Positions 46,813 through 58,804 of a stretch of 64,000 nucleotides of DNA are shown here, piece after piece. A program made the translations under genes and the position numbers. Within the stretch, counting starts at the first letter, position 1. Every line of letters starts with the position of its first letter. The stretch is taken from NCBI GenBank assembly GCA_000711775.1, contig ARYC01017257.1, forward strand, positions 1-64,000. Direction: 5' to 3'. Source of the stretch: Oxytricha trifallax. Lineage: Eukaryota > Ciliophora > Spirotrichea > Sporadotrichida > Oxytrichidae. The notes beneath the pieces are model-generated. The model had not been told where the DNA came from, made no database searches, and saw only the letters and a list, made by a program, of their open reading frames with translations.

Positions 46813-48680
46813 TATTATTTCTTAATCTTTAGTCTTATCTCTAAGATTTATTTTAAGTATCTTGCCCTTTTTTATTTCATTTGATAAATTTCTTAATTAT
46901 TATATCCCATATTTATATAATTTTTTATATTATAGAAGCATTATATGAATTTAATCTAAATATAATTAAACAGTATATTTACTAATTTATACTAAATTAA
47001 ATAAAATAAATGCATTCAGAGGAATTTAGAGAAGTTTTTTTAATGTTAATATATTTAAATAAATCTAACATTAAAAAAACTTCATATGGACATTATAAAT
47101 TATATTGTATAAAAAAGTATATATTAAATATTAAAATTGGATTTAACTTATTTTGGTATGTTAAATGAAAGTGTTTTTTAGGTAGGGCTTGTAGTCATTT
47201 TTCCCAATAAATTTATATATTTTTTTACATTATTGATAAAATACAAAACAATTAGTAAAATGAAAAATATTAATTAAAAATAACTGCTTAATATTAAATA
47301 AATTTAAATTAAATTATATTAAAGTATGAGAAAAATGGGAAAAGTTAGAAACTTTTATTTATAGTGCAAACAAAAATATGTACTAATGATTAATTAAGAA
47401 GTATGAAATTATTTTTAAATTGATTTCCAAAATCATTTTCTATTTAGCACAGTTTGTGTGATTGAATAATTTATACTAAGTTTGTATACATTAAAGCTTA
47501 TTATGTATAACTAAACTCGTAATATAGCTAAAGAAGCATTCGCAGTTTGTATGAATTATCTTTTAAATTTTAGTAATTAATAGGATAAAATCAGAAAAAA
47601 TGGAATGAATGCATGAAATTATGGTAATTAGTTTGAAAAAACAGAAATATATGAACTTACATTAGAATTATTCAATAAAAATAGATATTGAAATCAGAGA
47701 GGTTTTGTGGTACATTGAAAAACTTAATCCATTGTAATTAAAAGTTAATAAATTATAAATATATTACGTTTTCTGATTAATTCAAATATTTTTTAATTTT
47801 CAAACATTTATGATCGATAATAAATTTAGACATTTAAAATAATTTTTGATGAAAAATAATTTGTTAATAAAATTATTCATAAATAATATTATCAATGTTA
47901 AATAATCTTACTTATTTAATATTAATAGCTAAAATTAACATAATAATATATTAATTAATCAATATAAAAAAAAAATCATTATTACACGCTTATTTTAATT
48001 ATGACATTTAAGATGAAATTCTTAATTTATTAAGTTTTAATTGATAGCAATTATTTTGATTTATAAAATTAATTTAAACTCAAGTGAAGTAAGTGAATAC
48101 TTACACAATAATCAATATAGTTAATTTATATCTTTTCATTCAATTTTCAATTAATTTTTATTTATGATATGAATTAATAAATTAAATATTAAAAGTATAT
48201 TATTATATTGATTAAATTATAAAAAAAATTAACATAAATTATAATATTTTTCATTATTGTAGGTTTATATTTGATTTACATAATGAATCAATAAAAAATA
48301 AAAAAATATACTAAAATTAATGTTGGTTTTAATGGGTTTTTAGCTCATAATTTAATAGCTAAATTCATAATTATCGCAAAATATTGCCTCCAAGAATAGT
48401 GTGATGTGTTTTCCTAGCTTGAAAAAGAGATAAATTAATATTAGGAATAAGAACCACGATCTAGTTACTAATAATCTATCTAATGTGTATTTTCTCTAAG
48501 ATCTTGATACATTTTAAAAAATATAGCTTAAAGTAATATTTTATCAATAAACATTATATATTCGAATATAATTATACAATATTATTTAAAGGATATACTT
48601 AACATATAAAACTAATAATGATAATGAGCTGCAATAATTCATGATTTAGAAAATAGTTAAAGCAAATTATTAATTATACA

Positions 48681-49129
48681 AATATATATTATAATTTTTT
48701 TAATTATAATATATTAATTTTGAAAAAAAGCTGTGTTTTCCCTTTTTTTTTAATAAATAATTAAAAATATATATATATAAATATAAGAAGACAAAATAAT
48801 TATAGTTGCTTTGATAAAAATTTCATAAAAATTCTAGTTACATGGATCCATTTTAGATTATATTATTTCAATATGAAATCTCCCTATTATTAAAAAATTA
48901 GCAATAAATGAAAATTATTTTAATTTAATTATTTAGTATTTTTGTTTTAGTAAGTTATAGTTATATTTTATTTTTTATATAAGATTTTAATAGATGTCAA
49001 AAGTTTTTCTTTTCATCATAATTCTATAGTAATTTTATATTGATAATTTATATAAAACCCCAAAAGCAATTCTTTAAGATATCGTGAATTAGAAAAAGTC
49101 ATTAAAAAATCAAAAATACTTAGTTAATT
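48681..49129. other. A+T-rich DNA
   Basis: Nothing recognised. Confidence 0.5.
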
Positions 49130-49450
49130 AATAATTAAAAATTGATTTTAAAACATTTCTATCTCCAAGAATATCTGCCTCGTCCTTTCAGTCAAATTTA
49201 CTTATTAATAATTATTTATTTTATTTCTTATGTAATATCAGCTCTTCTAATCGAGACTTGTTTGCTTTAATTATTCTCAAAATCTTTTAATTCTCTTGCA
49301 ATTCTCATACTTTCTGTAATAAGTTTTTTGTAAATCTTAAAGAAATCTTTTATTCTTCAGAGCATTTCACTATACGATTTTCTTTTAATTCTAATGCTTT
49401 TCCTCTAATTTTTTGAAGAATTTTGAACTTCAATGCACTAGTATGTATTA
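49130..49450 (-). other. Coding-like blocks, coiled-coil style, minus strand
   Basis: Two abutting minus frames: LKFKILQKIRGKALELKENR, then FFKIYKKLITESMRIARELK, DFENNQSKQVSIRRADITQE, then DEADILGDRNVLKSI after another shift. The charged, Leu/Ile-spaced pattern suggests coiled coil. Frame changes near 49,340 and 49,190. Confidence 0.33.
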
Positions 49451-50299
49451 ATAGAATATGATTTAAGATTTAAGGGGTATATTATGCAAAACATATACTA
49501 GAAACCAAATATTAAATATTAGTTCACTCAGTATACACGCGAGCGTCTATATCCTTTGACAAGAGTTCGAAACTCAAAAAATCACAATTTTTTATCTAAA
49601 AAATTAAATGAAATATTAGAAGACAATTAAATGCATAATTAAGATTAATAAAATTTTTACAATCACTCTTATACAAATAATTTTAATCTTTTAATTAAAA
49701 TACTAAATAAAATTGTATGCATATCTTACAATTATTTTTTTTATATATAAAATATATAATTAATACACAAAAAGAGACTCCAAAATTTAAAATTTTGACC
49801 TTCATTATAAGAAATTTATAAAATTGAATCTTAAAACAAAAAGTTTAATAAATATTAAGTTTTATAATCAATGAATTATAATATTTCAAGTATAAAATAT
49901 ATTTTAGTTAATTGTTTGAAAAGCATAATAGAATGGAGATTTTTAAGTAATTTTTTTGAGCATGCTTGAATCCAATATTATAATAATATGTAAACGTATT
50001 TATAATGTAACTTATATATTTAAATGAGATAATTCATTATACTTTTTAAACGGAAAATATTGTAAATTTGAATTATATTTACAATAGTACATTAGCTTTT
50101 AATTAATTTTGTTTTTTTTGGGAAAAAAATTACTAAAAAGATTATTATAATGCTTAATATTTAAGTCAAAAATTAGTATTTTTACTGTAAATTCTGACTT
50201 TATAAAGCTAAAGAAACAATATTTTTCTTTATAATTTATTATTTAACATTTTTAAGGATATAGTAATATTTAATCCCAAAACGAAGATTCACTATATAT

Positions 50300-50690
50300 T
50301 CTAATTATTTTCTCTTAAGAATTCGATGATTACAGTTTTAAAGCTTCAGATCTTGCCTAAGCTTCCTACTAATCCATTTTTATTTTTACATTAAATTTTT
50401 AAGTTTCTATACTTATGTCTTGATACTTAAGAAACCCTAATCTGCTAAGTATAATACAACTCTGTATATTTATCAATTTTTTAACAATGCTTTTCCTCAT
50501 CTTACATTTTACCATTTTTCTCAATTAATTACTAATATATTAATTACCTATTTTTACAGTTTTAAACTGATGCTTTTTAAAATCTTTTTGATAAATTATT
50601 ATTAGATCATTCAAAATCAATCTTATTCTCTTATTGCTCTATAGTCAAATGTATATGTTCCTATGTGCTTCTTTTCTTAAAGACTTATTG
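50300..50690 (-). other. Coding-like block, minus strand
   Basis: A minus frame open for more than 100 codons with LIIIYQKDFKKHQFKTVKIG, KMRKSIVKKLINIQSCIILS and KMDQQEAQARSEALKLQSSN; a short block FKKRSTQEHIHLTIEQQENK precedes it in another frame. The open frame continues into A+T-rich DNA to about 49,870, where it stops looking like protein. It may belong with 49,130-49,450. Confidence 0.33.
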
Positions 50691-51008
50691 ATATAATATA
50701 TAACTTATGAATAGAAATAAAGTATTCCGAGTTTTCGAAACAATATAATTAAAAAAATTACAAAATTTTTGAATTCCAGATAAAACAACATCATGTCTGG
50801 AAAGAATTAATTTTAATTAAATAAATTTAAATTATTTAATTTTATTCTTATTCATTCTAAAAATTATCAAATTTAAAATAATGCAAAAATAATATAATTA
50901 AAAAAATTAAATTATTTAAAATATATTAATAAATATAATTAATTTCAATATTTATATTGAAATATCAAAATATAATCATATAAGTTTAATTATATTCTTT
51001 AATTGAAA

Positions 51009-52430
51009 TTAGAATTACTATAAGAATTGTATATTTCAATGCACTCATCGGAAAAATAAATGAAATATAAATTCTTATTTAGTTTTCATGATTTTGGGAG
51101 TATATAACTTAAAATAATTGAATATAAAAAAATATATTTATTAAAAAAATCTTTTTCATTATTCTAAATTTATATTTTAGATATATTTTTAAAATCAAAG
51201 TTACGTTAATTTTAAATATAAAATTTTAATGATTAAATATATAATTAATTTTTAATTACTTCATTCTTTTTTATGCAAGTCTTTATCTTATTATAAAATT
51301 ATGGTTTTAAATTTTAGTAGTTAGATATTAAAGTAGTTGGTAAATTAATCAAAGAAAATAATGCTGAAGGTAAATTTCCAATCTATCAAGTGAGTTCAGC
51401 ACCATACTCAACTGTCGTCAAAAATCTTGCCTTTTCTTTCATGTAAATCTCCAAATTTTTCATATTATGTCAAATTTATTGCTGTCATTTAATGTCATAT
51501 TATATCTGAACGAGTATCTTTTGATCAGGAACAAACATAACAGAACCTTGCCAAATCATAGGATTTGCCAGTTAAAATATCAGCAAATTCCTGGTTTTAA
51601 ACCTCCCTTCTCGGAATTGGCCAGTTGAGTAACCGTTTGAACATTATCCAATAGTTGTTTTAAATTTAATTAAATATGTAATTCTTTAGTACTAGATATA
51701 AATAAAGTTATTATTAGCAGATATATTTTGTCTATAGGTTTATAGTTGATTAAAAATATGTATTAAAATATTATTTATGTTTTTTTTTTATTTATATTAA
51801 TTATAGAGTATGAATCATTCTTGAGTTATTTAAATATATTCGAACTTAAATAATTTTATAAAATACCAAAGCTCAATATTAGAAAATTATAATACAAAAT
51901 ATTTAAACATAATATTTATAAATGAATCTTTCTATAAAATATAGTTTAAATAATTGAAGCAACAAAATGATAACAGGCAATGATAAAATATTTGATGAAT
52001 AAGGAATACTAATTTTACAAAGTTATTAAAAATAAAAATTAAATTAAAGTACAAAATTCTCAAATTAATTAATAGAGAAAGCTTATTAAATTTAAATAAA
52101 TTAAAATCTAAAAATATTTGAAGAAAAATAAATAAATTAAGATCATAGCAAAACAAATAAGAATCTGAAAAATGATTAAATTTACTATAAATGGATACTT
52201 TAATACCTTATCTTTTTCAATCAAATTAACTCATATATAAATTTAAAAAAATTATTAAATCAATTATCTACAAAAAAATCAATAGAAAATTTATATCATA
52301 TTTTTATTTTTCGAAATATTATATTTTTCATATAATCAATTAAATTAATTATTTCTAAATGATAATTTATTTTATTAAAATTTCTTTAAAATCTAGAAAT
52401 ATCAATTATTTTTGCTATTCATAGTATGTT
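51009..52430. repeat. Dispersed diverged repeat, copy 1
   Basis: Aligns in the same orientation along about 1.4 kb with 62,586-64,000 (roughly three-quarters identical by eye, with indels). The best-conserved part is 51,360-51,660, with a hairpin TGCTGAA...TTCAGCA kept in both. In that part a minus frame ends SVMFVPDQKILVQIQYDIK-TGA, against SVMLVPGERLLVQTSFEIK-TGA in copy 2. No terminal repeats found. Confidence 0.75.
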
Positions 52431-54868
52431 CAAGTAATTAAAAGCCCATTAGAAAAATTAATATTTTATAATACAGTTAATCTCAAAATTTGAAAAATTT
52501 AAAGTATTATATTAATTTTGATAAACTTGTTAACGAATGATCGAAAAAATTGTATTTAACAAAATCTAGTAAATATGAAACAAATAGTGCAAAATAGTAC
52601 ATTTTATTATATTAATCATAAAATTCATTTTATAGTATGGTTAAATATAAAATTACATGATAGTTTTATTTTAATGTATATCTCAACTGAATAGATGTTA
52701 CGATGCAAAATATGTCAATAATTTTTTTTTTCATTTCGTCATTATCGTTGTCTAAGAATTTAAAAGCCTCATAATTAAGCAATATTTTTATTCAAAAAGA
52801 ATATAATTTGACTTGCGCATTATTGGCTCTCTTGAAAATAGTTTATGAACCGAATATCTCTCTCAGTTTTAAATGAATGTAATTTTAATTATAATATTAT
52901 AGCACTAGAAATAATTTATATAATCAATATATTAATTGTAAAAAGTAAAACAATATTAAATATATATATAATAATTTTTATTTTAAATTTATTGATTTTT
53001 TTCTCGTCATGCTGTAATTTTAATTATTTATAGGAATTTATTTTTATATTTTAAGCATTTTTAATATTTCTTATAATAGTTTATTTCCTTGAATAAATTT
53101 TCCAATATTCAAATAATAAATTAATTTTGTTAAATTTATTCCTCTAATTCAAAATATTGAAATAATTAAAACAAAAATATAACAAGAATTAAAATAAAAA
53201 CATTAAAATGGTAGGCGGAGCTGAGGTAAGGATTAATATAATATAATTTATATATTATCAGCCTGAAAAGCTTTGAGAATAAACTCAGATAGATGCTCGT
53301 GGTAAAATTCTTTAAATATATATTTCTTATTGAATATTATTTTATATCATAATGTTATTCTTAATAAATCATTTAATATCAATTATTTTAATCTTAAAAA
53401 TTATAGATAATTATAAAATATTCATATAAATTATCATTATTGCTCATAAATATAATAAATTAAAATAGTATTCTTCTTATTAAGACATAAATGTCATTAA
53501 TACTATTAAAATCTAGTATTATCCTTAATAAATAACTAAAAGTATATTTATGAGGATTATAAGTTGTACAATAATTTATAGAAAATTATTGAAAAGTATA
53601 TTCACAAACATTGCAATAAAGTATTTTTTGAATGCAAAGGATAATCATTAAGAATCAATAGAAGATTACAATAACTATTACTAACTTTTTACTGGTAATA
53701 AATATATATAATATCTTTAATGAAATATTATTATTTGTGGTTTGATAATCTTGTATACGATAATCTCATTATCTTATCTAATTATTAAAAATAATTCTGG
53801 AAAGATATACAAAAAATACTTAAGTAAATAAATATAAAAATATATCATTTTATCTGATTATTAATTGAGCATTCTTTAGTTTCTAGTATTAATTATAGTT
53901 TCTGTTTTTCTATAATTATTTAATTAAAATCTAATTAAATAAATTTATTTAAGTATTCTTGTTTTATATTGTTCCATACTTTCCTAATCTTAGAGACTGT
54001 GTGCATTATTTAGAATTTACTCTAAATTATGTATCAATGAATAATTACTAATAAATTTGAAAAGTAAGATTTATTTAAATAATTTTTTTTATAAATATCT
54101 TGTTTTATTTATATATAAATTGAAAAAATCAAATTTAATCTCTTTATTTATGCTTTTATCATAAAATATATATTATTTTTTTAATTATTTTAATTCGAGT
54201 TTTTGTGTAATTTATAGTTTTTGGGAATGTTAAAATTGAATTTTTTGAGAAATGAAATGAGGTTTAGTTTTTGCAAGATCGTTCAGAATAAATTTAAGAA
54301 CTGAATAATTTAAATTATTTTGTGTAAGCATAATTATTATTCATTAAGAGTTCAAAATAATTATGGAAAGAAATTTCCTCAATATTTTTAAAATATTTGT
54401 TAATATTAGAGTTAATTCAATAATTTTTAGTATGTCTATCACAATAAAGTGGTTTCTTCTATATTTTAACTAGTCTCATAAGTATTTTTAAGCATAATAG
54501 TGATAAAATGCCTTAAAAAGGAAAATTATATAGTATTAATAGATTCGCAATTGTATTAAACTCTATAATGACAACTTAATTTGAAAACAATTTCATTGTA
54601 CTTTGACAATTTTTATTCTTAGAAGAAATTATTTTATTTTTATAAATTTATTAAATAATTTATTAACAAATCTTTGAATGTAAAGATTTATATTATGTTT
54701 ATTATATAAAAAAATAATATTATACTCTTTTATATTTTATAAACTTTAATTATATGTATTTTTAAGAAAAAATAGTTTAATTATCATTAAATATTTAATG
54801 TTTTAATATTTAAATATAAAAATATAAACAATTAAATTGTTTATATATCTTATAATTTAATTTGGAGT
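52431..54868. other. A+T-rich DNA, no supported gene
   Basis: A 62-codon plus frame at 52,845-53,033 is of the length expected by chance. A G+C-raised stretch GGTAGGCGGAGCTGAGG near 53,210 has no clear context. Confidence 0.45.
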
Positions 54869-56244
54869 GGGGGTCTAAGTCGGTACCACTCAATTTTTGA
54901 AATCCTAAGATGGTACCACATAAAAAAATTATTAATTTTCATTCAAAAATTTTAAGTAATTAATAATATATTAAAAATCTCAGCTAAGGATTCATTTTTT
55001 TTTTCTTCATTTTTACATGTCTTCTCCAAAGAGCCTCCATTAAAAAGTCATGTAAATTTTCATCGCTTTCTATGCTATAAATAATTTTAATATATCTTTT
55101 AAGTTAAAACCATAAACTTTCAATTTAGTTTGTACCTCTTATATTTTATTGTTGTTTTGATCTTCATCTTACATTTCAACATCTTAACTTTATTTGTTTT
55201 CTTCTTCAAATTCTTCATCATAATATTCATCATCTTTTTATTATTATTATTATTATTGTTGTTGCTATTATTTATTAAACATATTAGCATGGACATATCT
55301 TTATTTTATAATCCGGCTTCTCTAAATGGCTTATTTTAATAAGATCTAAAACCATCTTGATGAATAATTGAACCTATCTATGAGTTTTATTAAATTATTG
55401 CCCATAATGTCACTCTCGTTCTGTTCTAAACTATGAAAACTTTAGCTTTTTTTGATTGTCTTTCTATCATTCAAAGTACCCAGATTAATATCTCAACTCT
55501 ACTACTATTTATTTCTTGTTAAATTTAGCATTTATCATAAAGAAATTTTCCATGAGTAAATTAACTTTCGTCCACTTCAATATCTCCATTAAGTAATTAT
55601 TCTACATTTTAAATGTGAAAAATTAACATATATTTTGCTACTTATTTTCCTGCATCTTAGAAAATATTTTTATTAACTTTTGATTTAATTTGTAATTAAA
55701 CATGTTTAAATTATACTTAGTAAGAGCTGAATTATATCCAATTGTAAAGTAGTGAAAAACAAATAAATACCAAGTTGAAATTGGCTGTTAATGCTTGTCA
55801 TTTAAAAATATTTACTGAATTAATTTTTTTCTCTAGCAAGATCTTTGGCATTGGTATAAAAGTTCATCAGGTGTATCATTTCTTGATCTTAGTTTCATAT
55901 TAAGTTAACATACACTGCATTTCACATCTCTTTCAAAAATCCAAATATCTTAAAGTGCTTCAATTAAATTTTTTATATCTTTTATAAATTGTAAAACATG
56001 AATAATTTGATCAGCAGTATTTACAATGTCTTGATGTCTTTTTTTTCGTTACATTAAAATTTTTTTAATAATTAAGTTAAGAAATGTTCATAATATAAAA
56101 ATTTATTTAACCTAAAAAAATGTTTATTTTATTGAATGAAATAAAAAATTAATTTATGTAGTACCGACTTTTGATTTTGGGTAAAAAAATTAAAAAATGG
56201 TACCGACTTAGGATTTCAAAAATTGAGTGGTACCGACTTACCCC
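54869..56244. mobile_element. ISXO2/Merlin-like DNA transposon
   Basis: 1,376 bp with inverted ends GGGG(TC)TAAGTCGGTACC continuing CACTCAATTTTTGAAATCC on both sides. Inside each end the AAGTCGGTACCA-type motif is repeated two or three times, as for transposase-binding sites. It encodes a decayed transposase on the minus strand. No target duplication recognised. Confidence 0.78.
54985..56054 (-). pseudogene. ISXO2/IS1595-like (Merlin) DDE transposase, broken
   Basis: From ATG 56,052-56,054, domains in order: a helical N-terminus (DQIIHVLQFIKDIKNLIEAL); a zinc ribbon CSVC (about 55,908-55,919) and YQCQRSC (about 55,836-55,850); first acidic motif GDIEVDES (55,565-55,579); IWVL then MIERQSKKAKVFIV; second motif HQDGFRSY (about 55,350); a glutamine run written largely in TAA and an acidic tail (DDEYYDEEFEEENKQSQDVE); and LMEALWRRHVK (55,021-55,045), which fits the third catalytic Glu of the ISXO2 family. 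Frame changes occur near 55,600, 55,310 and 55,090, with one in-frame TGA near 55,475 where family members have Gly. The acidic/Gln stretch before the last motif is unusual. Confidence 0.75.
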
Positions 56245-56254
56245 TCTATTGATT

Positions 56255-56324
56255 CAAAACCCCAAAACCCACGGTTTATAAGTGCTTTGATTTGTAAGGA
56301 ATTTGTTAGGGGTTGGGGTTATTA
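56255..56324 (+). repeat. Left terminal inverted repeat of TBE D (altered)
   Basis: CAAAACCCCAAAACCCACGG, then the usual TTTATAAGTGCTTTGATTTG. About 8 bp shorter than the standard 78 bp because of a deletion/substitution after the telomeric part. Confidence 0.9.
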
Positions 56325-56329
56325 ATTAA

Positions 56330-57394
56330 ATGCGAGACAAAACTAGCAAGCTTTTGGGTCTATCTATGATGAGTATATAGATTTAGTGTTTAAACTGCGA
56401 TATGGATGTGATATATACAGTAAATAAGTTAAACCAGTACTGAACAATAAGTCAATTGCACTGCTCTTAAAGCGAAGTCCTTCAACTGTCCGCTCCCACT
56501 GCCTTGTAGCTCTATAACTAAAGCAATAATAGCTGAATTCTTAGCCTAAGAGGAAGTCAAAGTTTCTATAAAAGTATGTTGACTATCTTATTACTGATAA
56601 AACTTTGAAGTATTGGGCTCACTACTCTTTAGACTAACGAGCTACTATGTTTCATCACCAATTCCCTGAGTTGAAGATCTCTTCTTAGTCTATAGCTAAC
56701 ATCTATACTATAAACGAAATGGTATCTCTTACAAAATTGTGAATCGTATCAAGAGAATGATTGATTTCACTCTGCCATTTTACAACAACAACTTAAATTA
56801 TATTTATAATTAAATGCAGAGAGCCTAATAGAATAATGTTAAGTTTATACATCCTGGCGAGGCTGTGTTTACCTTCAACACTTTTATCTAGAAGTTATGG
56901 TATAAGAGGCATAGTAATATAGAGGTATATGACTAAAATGTCAAGGTATAACAATGGCAATTCTTGGAGGTATTAGCGAGGATGCTGGTTTAGAAACTTA
57001 TGTTATTCATCCTCGCTCTATTAAGACAGAGCAGTATATTAAGTTCTTAGAGCAGCTAAGAGAGAAGTACCCTGAATAAGAGATTATACTATTCGTTGAT
57101 AATCTTTCTGTTCATAAGACTAAAGAAACAAGGAAGAGTTATGAGCAACTTAGAATAACGCCAGTGTTTAACGTACCTTACAGTCCATAGTTTAATGGAA
57201 TTGAGTTCTACTGGGGTATATTAAAATACCATTACAAGAAACTGCTGATCTACCACTTGATGCATGACCTACCTATCGATACAGTAGACTTTATTAAAAG
57301 CACAGCGAAGAGAGTAGATAATTTATTGGCTTAAAAGTGTGCTAAAGAAGGGAGAGTGAATGTATATAAATAAGTTTTGTAGTTAAGTTAATGA
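56330..57394 (+). pseudogene. TBE D 42-kDa DDE transposase, frameshifted, first Asp lost
   Basis: ATG 56,330-56,332 and TGA 57,392-57,394. Motifs 2 and 3 are kept (LFVDNLSVHK near 57,090; QFNGIEFYW near 57,190). At motif 1 it reads HPGEAVF where A and B have HADEAVF, so the first catalytic Asp is replaced by Gly. There are also one-base losses near the start (56,355) and in the middle. Clearly inactive as read. Confidence 0.88.
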
Positions 57395-57609
57395 ATATAT
57401 AAGTCACATTTAAAATTCTTTAGAGGGAGCTGGCTTCTCTTTCTTTTCTTCTACTTCTTGCTTCCCTCCTCCTAAGTTTCTTCTCTTGCTGCCAGCTCCA
57501 GCATCTATGTTCATTGACTCTGGAGGCTAAATATTTGAATAAAGTCTCTTGCTGACTTCATACTTTGTCTGCGACTTTCGCTCTCTGTGAAGCTTGCTCT
57601 ATTCCTTCA

Positions 57610-58191
57610 TCAAGAAGATGCCAGTACCAGATTTTTCTAAAGAGTTAAACTACAAATCTTACTTGAAATATAAGGGTGCTTCTGCAGCTCTGATAGCCAG
57701 CTCTCACTTATCTTGATCCCTTGTTTGTCCTTATCTTCTGAAGAGATGCTGTACCTTTTCTTATGAGATTCTTGAATAATTTCTTTCAAGTAATCACCTT
57801 TGATAGTTGCAAGTATGCCAAAGAAATAGTTTCTTTCAGGCAGTTTATTTGATAACTGCTTCTTAGTAGGCATGTACAGCGAAACCTCTGGGTCGTTCAT
57901 AGCATCATTATATAAGTTAGTCACTGAGATTTCTGAATAGTTTGAAATCTCTGAAAATTTTACATCTTAAGTTTTCAATGCTTTCTTCTCTTCGCAGAGT
58001 ATCGCCCTTAGAAATGAAATTTTAGTACCTTCCATTGTTGGCAGGAACAAACCAACTACATAATAAAGATTAGCAACTATGAGTTTATTACCTTGCTGCA
58101 CCAGGTAGCGATGCAAATCCTCCTTGCTTCTAAATCTTTGAATCAATTCTTGTGCTTGCACTCTTTTCATTGCATCATTCATTGACTCCAT
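57610..58191 (-). CDS. TBE 22-kDa protein, intact (TBE D)
   Basis: ATG 58,189-58,191 to TGA 57,610-57,612, 193 residues (about 22 kDa) with TAA/TAG as Gln and no frameshift. Blocks conserved in element C mark the likely core: the N-terminal VQAQELIQRFRSKEDLHRYL, the middle TNLYNDAMNDPEVSLYMPTK, NYFFGILATIKGDYLKEII, and the C-terminal LQKHPYISSK. No known domain is recognised and its role is unknown. It faces the 57-kDa gene across the shared repeat-filled spacer. It is the only undamaged 22-kDa copy of the four. Confidence 0.92.
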
Positions 58192-58394
58192 CTTGTTTAC
58201 AGATCTAAGAAATGATATTCAAATTTAAGTTTATTGATTTAAATTATATACCTCTGTAAAACTTACTATTAAATATGGGCATCCTATAGAAGGTCAAACT
58301 CTAAGAAGGATATGGAGAAGGTTTTGAGAACTGGTTTCAAACTTGAGAGATTGATATCAATTTCTACTGTTATAGTTCCATATTTTTAAATTTA

Positions 58395-58572
58395 AATTGG
58401 TACGTACTTAACTAGGAGCAGCTCCTAAAATGCTAGTACTTAATTAGGAGCATTAATTAAAGCTAGTACTTCATTAGGAGTACACTAATTTTAATCATAA
58501 AATGAAAAAATACCTCCTAAAGCAGTACGTACATAATTAGGGGCACCTTCTAAATTGGTACGTGCTATAATC
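58395..58572. promoter_or_regulatory. Divergent spacer with GTACTTAATTAGGAGC repeats (TBE D)
   Basis: Four or more copies of TACTTAATTAGGAGC or its complement, some mutated, in the same place as in TBE A and B. Confidence 0.5.
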
Positions 58573-58804
58573 AACTTATTATTGAAAGTTAAAATGGTTA
58601 CTTTATCACTTATATTTAGAGCTGGTTCGTCTCTTTGCACTCTTATATCTTCTCTAACACTCTTAAAACCTCCCTTGAAACTTGTAGTCTTGGAAAGCTC
58701 TCATATAAGCTCTCAGTTATAAAGGCAGTTTTATAATTTTTAATTCAAATTTAAATATGAGCGCTAACATTTTAAGAAAAACAACAGCACTTCCATCAAA
58801 CTAA

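Larger units (their letters stand above)
42218..48680 (+). other. Plus-strand track of coding-like blocks (possible scattered MDSs)
   Basis: Plus-strand TGA-free blocks follow one another in changing frames. Examples are LIDILYEIDSTENYFLEKKH (about 42,330-42,400), SQPSVCTTLPIFACCINNQL (about 43,310-43,370), LEKFLDTTLELLLYQQINFF (about 44,160), QRVLFRLCILEIFLIFYQYI (about 45,420), IAKEAFAVCMNYLLNFSNQQ (about 47,520), IDIEIREVLWYIEKLN (about 47,690) and LEKEINQYQEQEPRSSYQQS (about 48,420-48,470). The style is that of a helical-repeat protein, but A+T-rich noise gives similar composition. G+C is raised only in parts (43.3 and 48.4 kb). Treat as a hypothesis. Confidence 0.28.

Noticed and set aside
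42218-48680. Naming the plus-strand track an importin or armadillo-repeat protein
   Set aside because: Only a general helical style is seen in A+T-rich frames; no diagnostic motif supports a family.
51932-52156. 74-codon minus ORF rich in Phe/Leu
   Set aside because: It lies in the dispersed repeat but is not conserved as a frame in the second copy; the length is within chance.
55130-55339. 69-codon plus ORF rich in Leu/Phe
   Set aside because: It is the antisense of the Gln-rich, acidic part of the Merlin-like transposase.
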